From contig BDSL01000093.1 in NCBI GenBank assembly GCA_003116995.1, positions 186,001 through 250,000 of the forward strand: a stretch of 64,000 bases of DNA, written 5' to 3'. Shown in pieces: positions 22,301 to 32,979 of the stretch. This DNA is from Yamagishiella unicocca. Its lineage: Eukaryota; Chlorophyta; Chlorophyceae; Chlamydomonadales; Volvocaceae. Numbering within the stretch: the stretch's first letter is position 1; each line of letters begins with the position of its first letter. The notes beneath the pieces are model-generated. The model saw only the letters and a list, made by a program, of their open reading frames with translations, made no database searches and was not told where the DNA came from. Both the position numbers and the translations under genes were made by a program.

Positions 22301-25300
22301 GGTCCCCCACCTGAGAACAGCCCCGTGCCCGTCCCCCCGTGCAGGTCCCCCACCTGAGAACAGCCCCGTGCCCGTCCCCCCGTGCAGGTCCCCCACCTGA
22401 GAACAGCCCCGTGCCCGTCCCCCCGTGCAGGTCCCCCACCTGAGAACAGCCCCGTGCCCGTCCCCCCGTGCAGGTCCCCCACCTGAGAACAGCCCCGTGC
22501 CCCCTGAGAACAGCCCCGTGCCCGTCCCCCCGTGCAGGTCCCCCACCTGAGAACAGCCCCGTGCCCGTCCCCCCGTGCAGGTCCCCCACCTGAGAACAGC
22601 CCCGTGCCCGTCCCCCCGTGCAGGTCCCCCACCTGAGAACAGCCCCGTGCCCGTCCCCCCGTGCAGGTCCCCCACCTGAGAACAGCCCCGTGCCCGTCCC
22701 CCCGTGCAGGTCCCCCACCTGAGAACAGCCCCGTGCCCGTCCCCCGTGCAGGTCCCCCACCTGAGAACAGCCCCGTGCCCGTCCCCCCGTGCAGGTCCCC
22801 CACCTGAGAACAGCCCCGTGCCCGTCCCCCCGTGCAGGTCCCCCACCTGAGAACAGCCCCGTGCCCGTCCCCCCGTGCAGGTCCCCCACCTGAGAACAGC
22901 CCCGTGCCCGTCCCCCCGTGCAGGTCCCCCACCTGAGAACAGCCCCGTGCCCGTCCCCCCGTGCAGGTCCCCCACCTGAGAACAGCCCCGTGCCCGTCCC
23001 CCGTGCAGGTCCCCCACCTGAGAACAGCCCCGTGCCCGTCCCCCCGTGCAGGTCCCCCACCTGAGAACAGCCCCGTGCCCGTCCCCCCGTGCAGGTCCCC
23101 CACCTGAGAACAGCCCCGTGCCCGTCCCCCCGTGCAGGTCCCCCACCTGAGAACAGCCCCGTGCCCGTCCCCCCGTGCAGGCCCCCACCTGAGAACAGCC
23201 CCGTGCCCGTCCCCCCGTGCAGGTCCCCCACCTGAGAACAGCCCCGTGCCCGTCCCCCCGTGCAGGCCCCCCACCTGAGAACAGCCCCGTGCCCGTCCCC
23301 CCGTGCAGGTCCCCCACCTGAGAACAGCCCCGTGCCCGTCCCCCCGTGCAGGTCCCCCACCTGAGAACAGCCCCGTGCCCGGGCCCCCGTGCAGGCCCCC
23401 CACCTGAGAACAGCCCCGTGCCCGTCCCTGTGGCCGCCAGGATCCGCTCTTTGAGCCCCAGCAGTTGCCCCAGCAGCCGCCCCTCCAGACTGAAGCTAGA
23501 CAGCCAGCTGGCCATGGCCTGGAGGGTTAGAGGGGGACGGAGGGGGACGGAGGGGGGGGAAGGGCCGTCGTTGCGAGGGAGGGAGGGAGGGAATGGCGAG
23601 GAAACCCGGTTGCACGACATAGGAAACGGAGGGCAGAAACCGGCCGGCGAATACTTTCCGGACACGCGTTTTTGTACATGCGTTTTTGTACATGCGTTTT
23701 TGTACATGCGTTTTTGTACATGCGTTTTTGTACATGCGTTTTTGTACACGCGTTTTTGTACACGCGTCTTCGGACACGCGTCTTCGGACACGCGTCTTCG
23801 GACACGCGTCTTCGGACACGCGTCTTCGGACACGCGTCTTCGGACACGCGTCTTCGGACACGCGTCTTCGGACACGCGTCTTCGGACACGCGTCTTCGGA
23901 CACGCGTCTTCGGACACGCGTCTTCGGACACGCGTCTTCGGACACGCGTCTTCGGACACGCGTCTTCGGACACGCGTCTTCGGACACGCGTCTTCGGACA
24001 CGCGTCTTCGGACACGCGTCTTCGGACACGCGTCTTCGGACACGCGTCTTCGGACACGCGTCTTCGGACACGCGTCTTCGGACACGCGTCTTCGGACACG
24101 CGTCTTCGGGCACGCGTCTTCGGACACGCGTCTTCGGACACGCGTTTTCGGGCACGCGCAGGGGTTGGGAGGGTTGAGACTTGGGAGGGAGAGAAGAGGG
24201 GGCGTAGGCCGGGGAGACGGGTGCCGAGGAAGCGCTGCCCGAGCTGTGAGGGTAGCTATGAGGCGATTTGGGGGGGGGGTGATAAGAGAATCCGCGAATC
24301 CACGGCCGACAACGGGGGGAACCTCCGACGGGCCAGTGCAAGCTGTGGGCGACGAGATGCCGGCGCTGCGCCAGGACAGCGTGGTTGCGGAGGAGCTGAT
24401 GTCCCCAGACCCACACCCGGGGTTTCAACCCACACCCGGGGTTTCAACCCGCCCCGCCCAACCAGCCGCCCGCGCCCCTTCCCGCCCCCGCCCGCCTTCC
24501 TCGGCTAAAGCTCACCCACCCGCGACACGTCGGGCGTTCGTACTGTACGGCGGCTGTCCCCCGTGCCCGGCGTGGCCTCCGGGGCCGCCGCCGCTGCGGC
24601 GGCCGCTCGCGCCGCAGCCATCTTGGCCGGCCACCTTTCCGCCGCCACAGCGATACCCTCCAGCTCGCGAACGATGCCTGCTCGGGGACCGAGGCAGCAG
24701 GCGGCTCGTGGTGTACTCGGCTGGTGTTTAGGCGCCCGGATGTGGTGGCGGGGCGACGTGCTTCGTTAGTGTTAGCACTGGGGTGAGTAGCAACTAGCCT
24801 GGCTTCGAGATGAAACACCCTTTCAACGGTCAGATCGCGGTCGCTTAGGGTTTTGGGAGTCTTAGGATCCAGGGATGGATCGTGCTGGATCGTGCTGGAT
24901 CGTCATATGTCATATGTTCTGTCGTACAATCGTACATCCACCGCCGCGCCGCCTCACCCTCCAGCACGTTGGAGGCGCTGCTGTTGATCCGCAGCAGGTT
25001 GGGAATCGTGGACAGCAGCCAACCGACGTCGTTGCCTAGCATCTGGGAGTTGGGAGTTGGAAGTTGATTGGTTGGGAACGGGGAGTTGGGACTTGGGGGC
25101 CGTGCCGATGGGCTCAGAACCTTTTGAGGCGAGGTGCCGGTGCAAAGGAGCTAAGGATCAGACGGCGGTGGGGTGCACGAGTAACGGGGGGCTGCCGGCT
25201 GACAGCGTGTGCCAGTGGATGCGAGGAATTGGCCATGGTGGCGAGGAACCCCGCAGGCAGGCGGGTGTCAGCGAAACGTGCATGTCGCCCCGCCCTGATC

Positions 25301-28300
25301 CGCGTCCGTAGTTGCGCCGCACACAAACACAGCCGTACATACGCAACCGTACGACGACAACACCGTACGTACGGAGGCGCCGGGCCGCACCTGGGGCGCC
25401 CTTAGGGCCAGGCTCTCCAGGGAGGGGAAGCTCTCCTGCGGATCCGCGGTGGGGGGGGGGGGGAGAGGGGTGCGGGAGCTCGAGGGCTTGCAGGTGTGGC
25501 GGCGAGGGGGGGGGGCCGGACGTTCCCTGGCTGGTGGGCTGCAACCTTCGAATGCGTGTTACGTGTTTCAAAAACCCCTCCGCGCGCAATTCGCTTCCCT
25601 CCTCCTGTACGTTGTGCGCACGTACGGGCTTCTTCGCTGCCGTGACACGCCAATAGGCGTAATTGTAGGATTCGTGTTATGGCAGCCGTTGTAGTGCTCA
25701 CGTGTTACGGCAGTCGTTGTAGTGCTCACGGGTTTAGCCGCACAACCACACGTACGTATTTGGGTGTTTGCTCTCCCGTCTCCTTCCCCCCGAACCCCCC
25801 GAATGGGTATTTTTCGGCACCCCCCACAAACAATGTTTTTCTCGTACACGGGTTTCCCTTGCAAATGGCCCCCCCCCCCGCCCCCAGCCGCCCTCACCGG
25901 CACCAGCTGCCCCGGCTTGACAGTTGTGGGGTCGTGCAGCATCACCATCACCAGCAGCTGCCGCCACGCCGCCAGGGAGTTGCCGTGCTGCAGGTCCCGA
26001 TCTATGGAGGCGCGGAGAAGGTCCATCTGGGGGGGGAATGGGGTAAAAGGAAGACCCGTGCACGAAAGGATAACCGTTTAGAACAGACGGTTCGAGATGC
26101 ATGTGGGAATGGGGAGGGGGGAGGGGGAGGGAAGAGGGCATAGAGAAAACCAGTGAATGGGCAAAGGAGAAGAGGCATTTCTAGCCGGAGGGAAAGGGAT
26201 AGGCGGAATGGACGGAGGCGCTGGGGTGAGGAAAGAGGGAAGGGATAGAGGGGAGAGGTGACGTAGGTAGGCGCTGGCGTAACATGGGCATACTTCCGCA
26301 GGCGAGGCGAGGCGAGGGTGACACTGGTAGCTGTTGGGCCGTGGGAGTTGTTTCCAGGAAGCGCAGGTGAAAAGAGGAGCTGCGGGCGGGCAGCAACAGT
26401 GTGTGTGTGTGTATTGGCCCCCCTCACCACACCCGCCGTGTCCTCACTTGCTTCACCAAGTTGTCCCGGTGGTACGGCTGCCGGTCAGTTGCGATGTACA
26501 TGCCGCAGTACTGACGCGCCGAGTTCACGTCCAGGAAGTACCCGCCGTACAAGGCGTCGTACGGGTTGACGCCGTAGTGCGACATGGGCTGCGTCAGCGT
26601 GGGCCGAGCGTCCTGCTCGCTGCGGTGTCGTACGGCGGCGGCGTCGCGTACGACACCAGGCAGGGCAGGGCAGGGCGGGGATGGATAAGGCGCGAGAGAG
26701 GTCAGGGCGCGTGTCCAATGGCAGAGGGAGGGGTGGATCAATGGGGCTCGGCAAAGTGTGTGACCCACTCCTGTAACCCCTAAAGGGCTAAATCAAGCAC
26801 CCTTGCATTTTCTAACAAAAAGCGTTCTAAAATGCTTCTAGCAATCCCTAGGTTTATTAGCCCCCTTCTATTGCTCACCTGTGGTAGTGGAAGCAGTAGG
26901 CCTTGCGAGCCACCTCGTACCTCAGCTTGTGGGCGGTGGGGTCGTGCGGGTCGGAGGGGCCGTCCACCAGCAGCACAGCGCGCAGCTGCAGGATCTGATG
27001 ATGAGGGAGGGGGTTTCGGAGCGGGGTTGCCGCCAGCAGAGCAGAGTTTCGGAGCGGGGGCGCCAGCAGGGTTTCGGAGCGGGGTTGCCGCGACCAGAGC
27101 AGGGTTTCGGACCGGGGTTCCGCAAGAGGGCGGGGCGGGTGGGGTTCTGGGGTAGGATGGCAGCTTGCGTGTCGTGGAGGCTGCAGAGCGAACACCCCCC
27201 ACTCGCCTCGGCGCCTGGGTCTGTGCCGGACGTGCCGGTGGGTGGCTGTTGTTGGCGGCTGTGCGCGCCCAACGGCAAAGCAAGCAGAGTAACGCGTGCC
27301 AACAAAACACATAGCAGCACACCCACGCGCCACCCTGTCTCCCCCCGCCCCCCCGGCTCCCCAGCTGCTCTTCCTTACTCCCCACACTTTGTCGGCCCAC
27401 GGGCTCCTTCTCCAATCCCGTTTCCGGCGCCTGACCGCACCCCCAGCAGCCTGCCCGCCCGCGGCACTCCGCACCCCCACTTAAGCCCACGTGTTTCCCA
27501 CGTGTTGTAACCGGATCTTCTTTCCCCCTTCCCCCCCGGCCCCTTCAGCCGCCCACCTTTCCTCCCAGCACCAGCCTGGCCGCCGTCTTCTCAAAGTCCC
27601 CCACCCGGTCCATCAACGACTCCAGCGGGTACCACAACCGGAACGGCTCCTTCTCGGCTGCGGGGATCAACCGTTGTCGTACGATTGTCGTACACATCGC
27701 ACGGTGGTTCCCACAGGCGAGTGGAGGCGCGGGGAAAAGGTGCGGGGAAAAGGTTGGGCCGGGTGGGGGGAGCACAGAAGGATGGGTTGAGAGAGGAAAC
27801 CCGCAGGTCGGCACATACGAGGCAGGTAAAACCGACTAGAGGACATTTGGGACACTCGTTTGGGATGACGTGCTGGAGAATTTAATGGGTTGCGAGGAAG
27901 ACCAGTGGATGCGAGGAAAACCGTTTAGGACAGACGTTTCGAGGTGCATGCTGGACATCTTGGTGGGTGGGGCAGGTTGGGGGCCTTGGGGTCCACGAAA
28001 AGACAGGCCATAACGAACGGGGGTTAGGTGGGGGTAGGTGCAGCTGGTTAGGGGTTAGGGGTTAGGGGTTAGGGGTTACGAAGGCGCAATGCGAACCTAA
28101 TCGACATCTAGGCTAAGGCTGCAATGCCGATATCGTCTTCGTCGTCCTATAAGGGCCGCGCCGAGCTTCTGTGTCGTTCAAGTCAACGCCGCAAAGGCCG
28201 GAATATCGGCGCCCAGGGCCTCAGCCGCCTTAGCCGCGCGCCTGCCGACCGGCCAGCTCAACACACTTGTTGCAACCATCTACTTGCCATCGGCGACGGC

Positions 28301-31300
28301 CATGGGTCCGTCCATGATGGCGATGCCCTCCACAAAGTACACGGGGATCTGCGACACGGTACGAAGGTATGACACGTACGGGACGGTGTACGACACACGG
28401 TGGTCGTGGATGTGTGTGTGTGTGGGGGGGAGCTTGACGAGATGGCGACGCAAACGCAACTAAGTACGGCAGTTGTGACGCGGCATGCGGTGTAGGGTAC
28501 GCCACAGATGAGGCAGGGCCTGTGAGGTGCCGGGTAGCAGTTGCAACTGTAACTGTTACAGTGGTTACAACGGTTGGGGCATTCTGGGCGGGAGGTCAGG
28601 TCAGGCGTGTGTGCAGGCAGGCCGAGGTGTCCCCCGCCGCCAGGGCAACGGCCAGAGAGCCAGAGCCGCAGCCAGACGTCAACGTCATCCCCAGTACCTA
28701 CCTCCAGTCCAATTGAAACCCCACAGACCCACAGCCTTCACATCACTTGACGGTTGACGCGACTCGGCGGCGCTCCCCCGGTTGACGGTTGACGGTTGAC
28801 CCCCTCCCTTCTCGCCCCCCCACGCTCGTCGACCCACCGGTTTAAAATAAAAGACCTTTCGCCCGCCGCCCCCCCTTCCCCTCCCTTTACCTCCCCCCCT
28901 CTCACCTGGTTGAGCTCCCGCACATCCGTCAGCACCACCCCCACGAACAGCCGCACCGCCTCATCCAGCTTCTCCCCCCGGACCTGCAGGTAGGGCCGGC
29001 GGGTTGGGTGGAGCAACGACTGGAGAACCGTTTTCGTACTTGGTGGTTGCGGCGGGCCTCTCCGAGCCAACAAGCACGCCGCCAGCTACCCCCCCTTCTG
29101 CTGCTCATGCCGCCCAGGCCTCCACCCCCAGCTCATGCCGCCCAGGCCTCCACCCCCAGCTCATGCCGCCCAGGCCTCCACCCCCAGCTCATGCCGCCCA
29201 GGCCTCCACCCCCAGCTCATGCCGCCCAGGCCTCCACCCCCAGCTCATGCCGCCCAGGCCTCCACCCCCAGCTCATGCCGCAACCCCTCAGGCAGGCGCC
29301 CGTCACGCCAAGGTGCCAACCTCCCCGCCCATAAACCCCCTCTTCCGACCCCTTCCCGCCTCATTTCCCGCCTCATCCGTTCCCCCAGCACCACCATTTC
29401 ACCCTCCCCCCTGTGTAGCCAGGTTATTGCGCTCCTCCCCGCGGGATACCTGACCCCCCCCCTCACCACCACATCGCAGCGGACATCCAGCTCCGGGAAC
29501 TCAAGCAGCTGCGGCCGCCACAGCGCCGATTGGCCCTGGCCGGTGGTTGGAGAGGCGGTTGGCGAGGCGGTTGGACAGGCGGTTGAAGAGGCGGTTGAAG
29601 AGCCGGTTGGGGAGGCGGTTATGCCGGATCCGCGGCACGTGGGCGCGTGAGGTGCCGCGGGTCGCGAGGAGAGAGTCCGGGAGAGCGGGCGGCAGCTCGC
29701 TTGTGGACGCAAACACGGCGAAATGGGGTTGGCGGCGTACTGCCAGACCCTACCCGAAATGTCGGCAGTCCCGCCTGCAGTGTCAGGGTTTCGCGCCCCC
29801 TTCGCACACCCCTTAGTAGTATGCGCGCGCGTTCCGGTGTCCGAAGGCTATGCACCCACTACATTTCCCCAGTCGCGTTACCAGCTCTTATTGTAAACCC
29901 CCCTCACCCCGACTTGGGGTTTGCTTCTGCGCTGTCCCACACACTTGAATGCATCTCGAAACGTCTGTCTAAGCGGGTTTTCTTTCGTGCACGGGTTTTC
30001 CTTTTATCCCACCTGGATGGACGACAGCTGCTGCACCGAGTAGGCCCCCCCCTCCACCGCGGAAGACAGCGCACTGGCGCTGAAGAGGCACTCCGGGAGG
30101 CTGTGGGTGAGAGTCTCGTGAAGGAAGGAGGCGCCTGGGGGGTCGGGGTGTGAGGTGTGAAGTTGTGGGATGTGGGTTGGGAGGGGGGCCGGTGAAGCAT
30201 TTAGTGAGGCAAGGTACTATTAGCTGGGGAAAACGGGTTGTGGAGCTGGATACGGGAGCAGAGCAAGGGGATTGTGGGCGAGACAGCGACCTTGAGCGCT
30301 TCAGGTGCGCGAATTTGAAGGCGCGGCAGGGAGCTCGGCTGGCAAAAAAAGGGCGGTGCAAGGCTTGGAGTGGATTGGGGTAAGAGGTTTGAGAGAGAGA
30401 GGGTAGGCCGGAGGGCAGCCTGGGTGGCCGGAGGGAAGTGTGGGTAAGGGGGAAAGGCAGGGTTGGAGGCGGAAGGCTGGAGTACGGCAGTGTCTCTGAT
30501 GACGCGCGCGGGCCCCTCCTGGAGCCGCAAGTAAGCGCCGGGCCGCCACCAGAGCCACTACATAAGCCCTTGAGGCGCCGGTGCGCGCGCCTTAGGACCG
30601 TAAGGCCCACGTAGCAGTATGAAGCAGCAACAGTTGCAGCAACGGCGAGCCGTCTCGATTCGCCACAACCACCCAAAAACTGCCGCCAACTACCAAAGAG
30701 TGAAACCGCACGAATGCCGCAACCTGTCGCCAGCCCAAACTGAGTCGTCCACCCTCCTTAACCCTCCTCGCAACCCTCCTCACCATCCTTAGACACTACC
30801 CGCAGCAGGTGCGGCAGTCCGCAACAGTGGCTGAAGTTGGTGATCTTGCACAGCTGCAGGTCGCCGTACAGCGGCTCCAGGCCTCCCTGGAGTGGTGGTG
30901 CGAGATGGGAAGTGGGAGGGAGGGCCGGGAGCGACCCGTGGGTCGCGACGCGGAGCGGCGCAGCGCCCAGGCTGGCGGCGTCCACGTGCACCCGTCCCCA
31001 ACCCTCCTCCGACCCCAGAAGACAATGCATCAGCCATCTTACCCATATCGTGTAACCGGGTCCTCTCGCCCACCCAGCAGCACCCGGGCATCCCTCATCC
31101 GCCCTGCCAACACCGTGTACTTGACACGGTGTATTTTACATCGTGCATTTGACACTGAGTATGCGGCAACGTGTATTTGACACTGCGAATGCGACACCAT
31201 GTATTCGACACTGCTGTATGCGACACGGTGTAATTGACACGGTGTATGCGCCGACACGTGTTCCCGCGGGCGCTGCCGGCGCGCTCGTCTCGGCAGCTCC

Positions 31301-32114
31301 ACCCCCGAAACCCCACCCACGCGCGCAACCCCAACTGCGCAACCCCAACTGCGCAACCCCAACTGCGCGCGGGTGGGGTGCAGCTCGCCAGTGGGATGTT
31401 TGTCGTACCTCGATGTCGTACGCCGACAGCAGGTCGGCGGCGGGCGTCGTCCACAGCTGTGACTGGTCCACGTGGGCGTTTAGGGTTGCTGCCAGGTAGT
31501 AGTAGGGGTTGTCGGGCAGGCGGGGCTCGGAGAAGAGCGACTTGAGGGCGTCGCGGAGGGCGGTGGCCTGAGGGGATGCGGGTAAGGAGCCGCGGTCGGC
31601 ACAGAGAGGAGGAAAGGGCAGTGGTGCCGGTAAGGAGCGGCGGTCGGCCGAGAAAGGAGGGAAGGGCACCGGTGTTGCTGGCTGGCTTCCAATCACGCTT
31701 CCATGTGGTGGAGGTGCCGCATGTGGGCATGTGATGCCCGCTAATAAGAGTTAGCATCCTAAGCATCCATCGCCGACACGTGTGAAGCAACTTGTCGAAG
31801 TGAAAAACACCGCTCGGCGCGATGCCTACCTCCCCTGGAGTACGCACCCGACAGCTCGGTGCTGCCGAGGGCGAATGCGACATCCAAGTTCTACAACTTA
31901 TCTTGCAAACAAACTGTGGCCGTACATAACCGAACGGCAAAGACGCAAAACACCCCTTCCACCGATTCGCGGATTCTCTTATAAACCTCCAACAGCCCTC
32001 ACCCACCAGCCCCGACTCTTTGTCGCTCAGGTAAGCCTCCCGGACCTCCTCCGCCTTGTACTTGTACTTGTAGGTGGGCCGCGGGGCGGCCGCGCCACCA
32101 GCTCTCCGATACAT
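10372..32114 (-). CDS. Large uncharacterised helical protein, 36 exons
   Basis: I do not recognise the family. Exons, 5' to 3': 32114-32007, 31567-31409, 30886-30784, 30333-30291, 30130-30013, 29535-29467, 28983-28906, 28348-28288, 27657-27557, 26994-26879, 26619-26448, 26026-25898, 25435-25391, 25042-24958, 24677-24520, 24395-24330, 23518-23404, 21295-21130, 20507-20413, 19762-19689, 19278-19223, 18765-18735, 18575-18528, 17516-17091, 16791-16711, 16516-16421, 15810-15664, 15461-15225, 14798-14703, 13836-13772, 13051-12958, 12442-12401, 12281-12195, 11655-11551, 10949-10884, 10563-10372. They give 3,930 nt, about 1,309 aa, with no frame break. The protein starts MYRRAGGAAAPRPTYKYKYK, with an in-frame TAG just upstream. 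Most exons encode amphipathic helices (for example LDEAVRLFVGVVLTDVRELN). There is no signal peptide or membrane span. The Ala tract in exon 28 and the Gly/Asp-rich insert in exon 24 look like lineage-specific expansions. Weakest joins: exons 3-4, 20-24 and the last two. The gene is divergent from FAP221, so a ciliary role is conceivable but unproven. Confidence 0.72.
10582..10820. repeat. (CAGGG)n pentanucleotide array in last intron
   Basis: About 48 near-perfect 5-bp units. On the sense (minus) strand this is (CCTGC)n, a pyrimidine-rich tract ending 18 nt before the acceptor of the final exon, so the array makes up most of the polypyrimidine region of that intron. Confidence 0.97.
10990..11078. 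repeat. CAG/AGC-rich repeat in intron
   Basis: Interrupted (AGC)n tracts separated by GGGGGAAGA and GGCGACG words. The array lies between the exons at 11655-11551 and 10949-10884 of the large minus-strand gene, just upstream of the latter's acceptor. Confidence 0.9.
12448..12562. repeat. 31-bp tandem repeat in intron
   Basis: Three to four copies of a 31-bp unit containing ACAAAACGGGAGGGGGCC and AAAACCGTTG lie in the intron between exons 13051-12958 and 12442-12401 of the large minus-strand gene. Confidence 0.9.
13425..13582. repeat. 20-bp CGCATACCAGAAACCGGCC array
   Basis: About eight units of CGCATACCAGAAACCGGCC(T/C)(T/C)C lie in the intron between the exons at 13836-13772 and 13051-12958 of the large minus-strand gene. 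They contain AACCGG, which is also the core of dispersed family A. Confidence 0.92.
15850..16072. repeat. 15-bp GGGAGGGGTTAGTTT array
   Basis: About 15 near-identical 15-bp units (GGGAGGGG(T/C)(T/G)AGTTT) lie about 40 nt upstream of the acceptor of exon 15810-15664. On the sense strand they are C- and A-rich (AAACTAACCCCTCCC). Because 15 is a multiple of three, frames through it stay open, which explains the long ORFs on both strands. Confidence 0.95.
17235..17400 (-). repeat. Gly-rich imperfect repeat inside exon 24
   Basis: Two imperfect copies of a unit of about 60 bp encode runs of Gly and Ala broken by VQRGA, followed by a short Asp-rich stretch (GDGDDDDDGDD). The frame is open and in phase with both flanks, so I keep it as coding. 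Its borders contain GT and AG dinucleotides, so it could instead be an intron-like expansion. Confidence 0.6.
20310..20412. repeat. 21-bp array carrying its intron's donor
   Basis: Four units of CAACCCCAGGCTCTCACCCC plus one base.  On the sense (minus) strand the unit contains GGGGGTGAGAGC, the same string as the real exon/intron junction of exon 20507-20413 (GGGG|GTGAGAGCG). The array starts directly at that donor. Confidence 0.9.
21620..23405. repeat. 43-bp minisatellite, about 41 copies, with splice donor in each unit
   Basis: A 43-bp unit is repeated about 41 times with very few changes (a shortened unit near 22,500 and a few one-base deletions). On the sense (minus) strand each unit contains GGGCACGGGGCTGTTCTCAG followed by GTGGGGGACC. 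That is the last 20 nt of exon 23518-23404 plus its 5' splice site. Because 43 is not a multiple of three and no unit has a stop, all three minus frames are open, producing spurious frames of up to 900 codons. Confidence 0.97.
23663..24152. repeat. 14-bp ACGCGT array
   Basis: About seven units of ACATGCGTTTTTGT pass into about 28 units of ACACGCGTCTTCGG. The two variants are clearly one 14-bp family with a sharp changeover near 23,770. Almost every unit of the second type carries an ACGCGT hexamer. The array lies in the intron between exons 24395-24330 and 23518-23404 of the large minus-strand gene. Confidence 0.97.
28046..28078. repeat. Interstitial telomere-like TTAGGGG repeat
   Basis: Four to five direct copies of GGTTAGGGG/TTAGGGG lie in the intron between exons 28348-28288 and 27657-27557. 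The unit differs by one base from the TTTTAGGG repeat known from Chlamydomonas telomeres. Confidence 0.85.
29103..29285. repeat. 28-bp array in intron
   Basis: Six to seven nearly perfect copies of a 28-bp unit beginning CTCATGCCGCCCAGGCCTCC lie between exons 29535-29467 and 28983-28906. Confidence 0.95.
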
Positions 32115-32979
32115 GCTGCCCGCCTAAAGCCGCCGAAAACCACCAGAGCCAGCACTAGGGGTGCGCAGTATCTGCTGGATGTTATTGCAGGACGCTCCGT
32201 GCAAAGGGTGCTGGACAATTGCGCACCCGTGGCTTCTCTGATGCACTGATCCTAGCCACAGACCGCGAGCAGCAAAACGACCCCCAGTGTTTACGATGGC
32301 CGGGGGCGGGCCCACGGGGCGGTACCCCTGCCCCCGCAGATCCTCGACCCCAGAACAGGCCTTGCTGACCGATACGTGCGCTATGGATTGATACTGCGCG
32401 ACAGGATTTGAGAGATAAAAGGGCAGGCGCCAAAACCGTACAGCATGCAAAGCGGCCTCACTACATTTGGCCTATGTGTTGCTATCCGTACCTAGCCAGC
32501 GAAATGTTATATTGGTCGTTACGAATATCAACAATAAAAATGCATAGCTCACACGGAATCCTGACTTCCTGAGCGAAAGTGCGCGACAAATTTGGTAGAC
32601 GTCAGGTGCACACAGTGGATAAACAGCTTTGCAGATAAAATGCTAGATAACTTTGGCACTGCCAGAATTCGATTTCCATTTTAGTACGGCCCCTGCCGTA
32701 TTATCGAAGGCGCAAATTCTTTTCAGTCTGGCTTCGTTTGCGTCTGCTACGGCCAGCAAAGAGCACCGACTCTTCCTGTGTCGTTATTATAATTATTATC
32801 CTAACTTCTTTTGGACGCGGAACGCAGCTCCTTTTTGCTTGACGCTTGTTCCTTAACTGCGGATTAGCTAATCGAGTCATATTTATCGAACTTAAAACTG
32901 AGCAAAAGTTCAACTCCAGCAGCAGGACTGGGCTCGGCAGGACTGTGGAGGCTTGTAGCACGGCGATTAGGATGGGGTG
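32115..32979. promoter_or_regulatory. Probable bidirectional promoter region
   Basis: These 865 bp separate the ATG of the large minus-strand gene (32114) from the first usable ATG of FAP221 (32980). The stretch is more AT-rich than its flanks, with an ATTATAATTATTATCC patch near 32,790, and holds no minisatellites, unlike every neighbouring intron. I cannot point to a specific TATA box or transcription start. The divergent arrangement is seen directly; co-regulation is inference. Confidence 0.5.

Noticed and set aside
21425..24127. 900-codon minus-strand open frame and its 637- and 597-codon overlaps
   Set aside because: The frames run through the 43-bp and 14-bp arrays and known intron boundaries. 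They are open in several phases only because the units contain no stop.
23663..24152. CRISPR array
   Set aside because: The units are contiguous with no spacers, the gene context is eukaryotic, and no cas gene is present. The same applies to all other arrays here.
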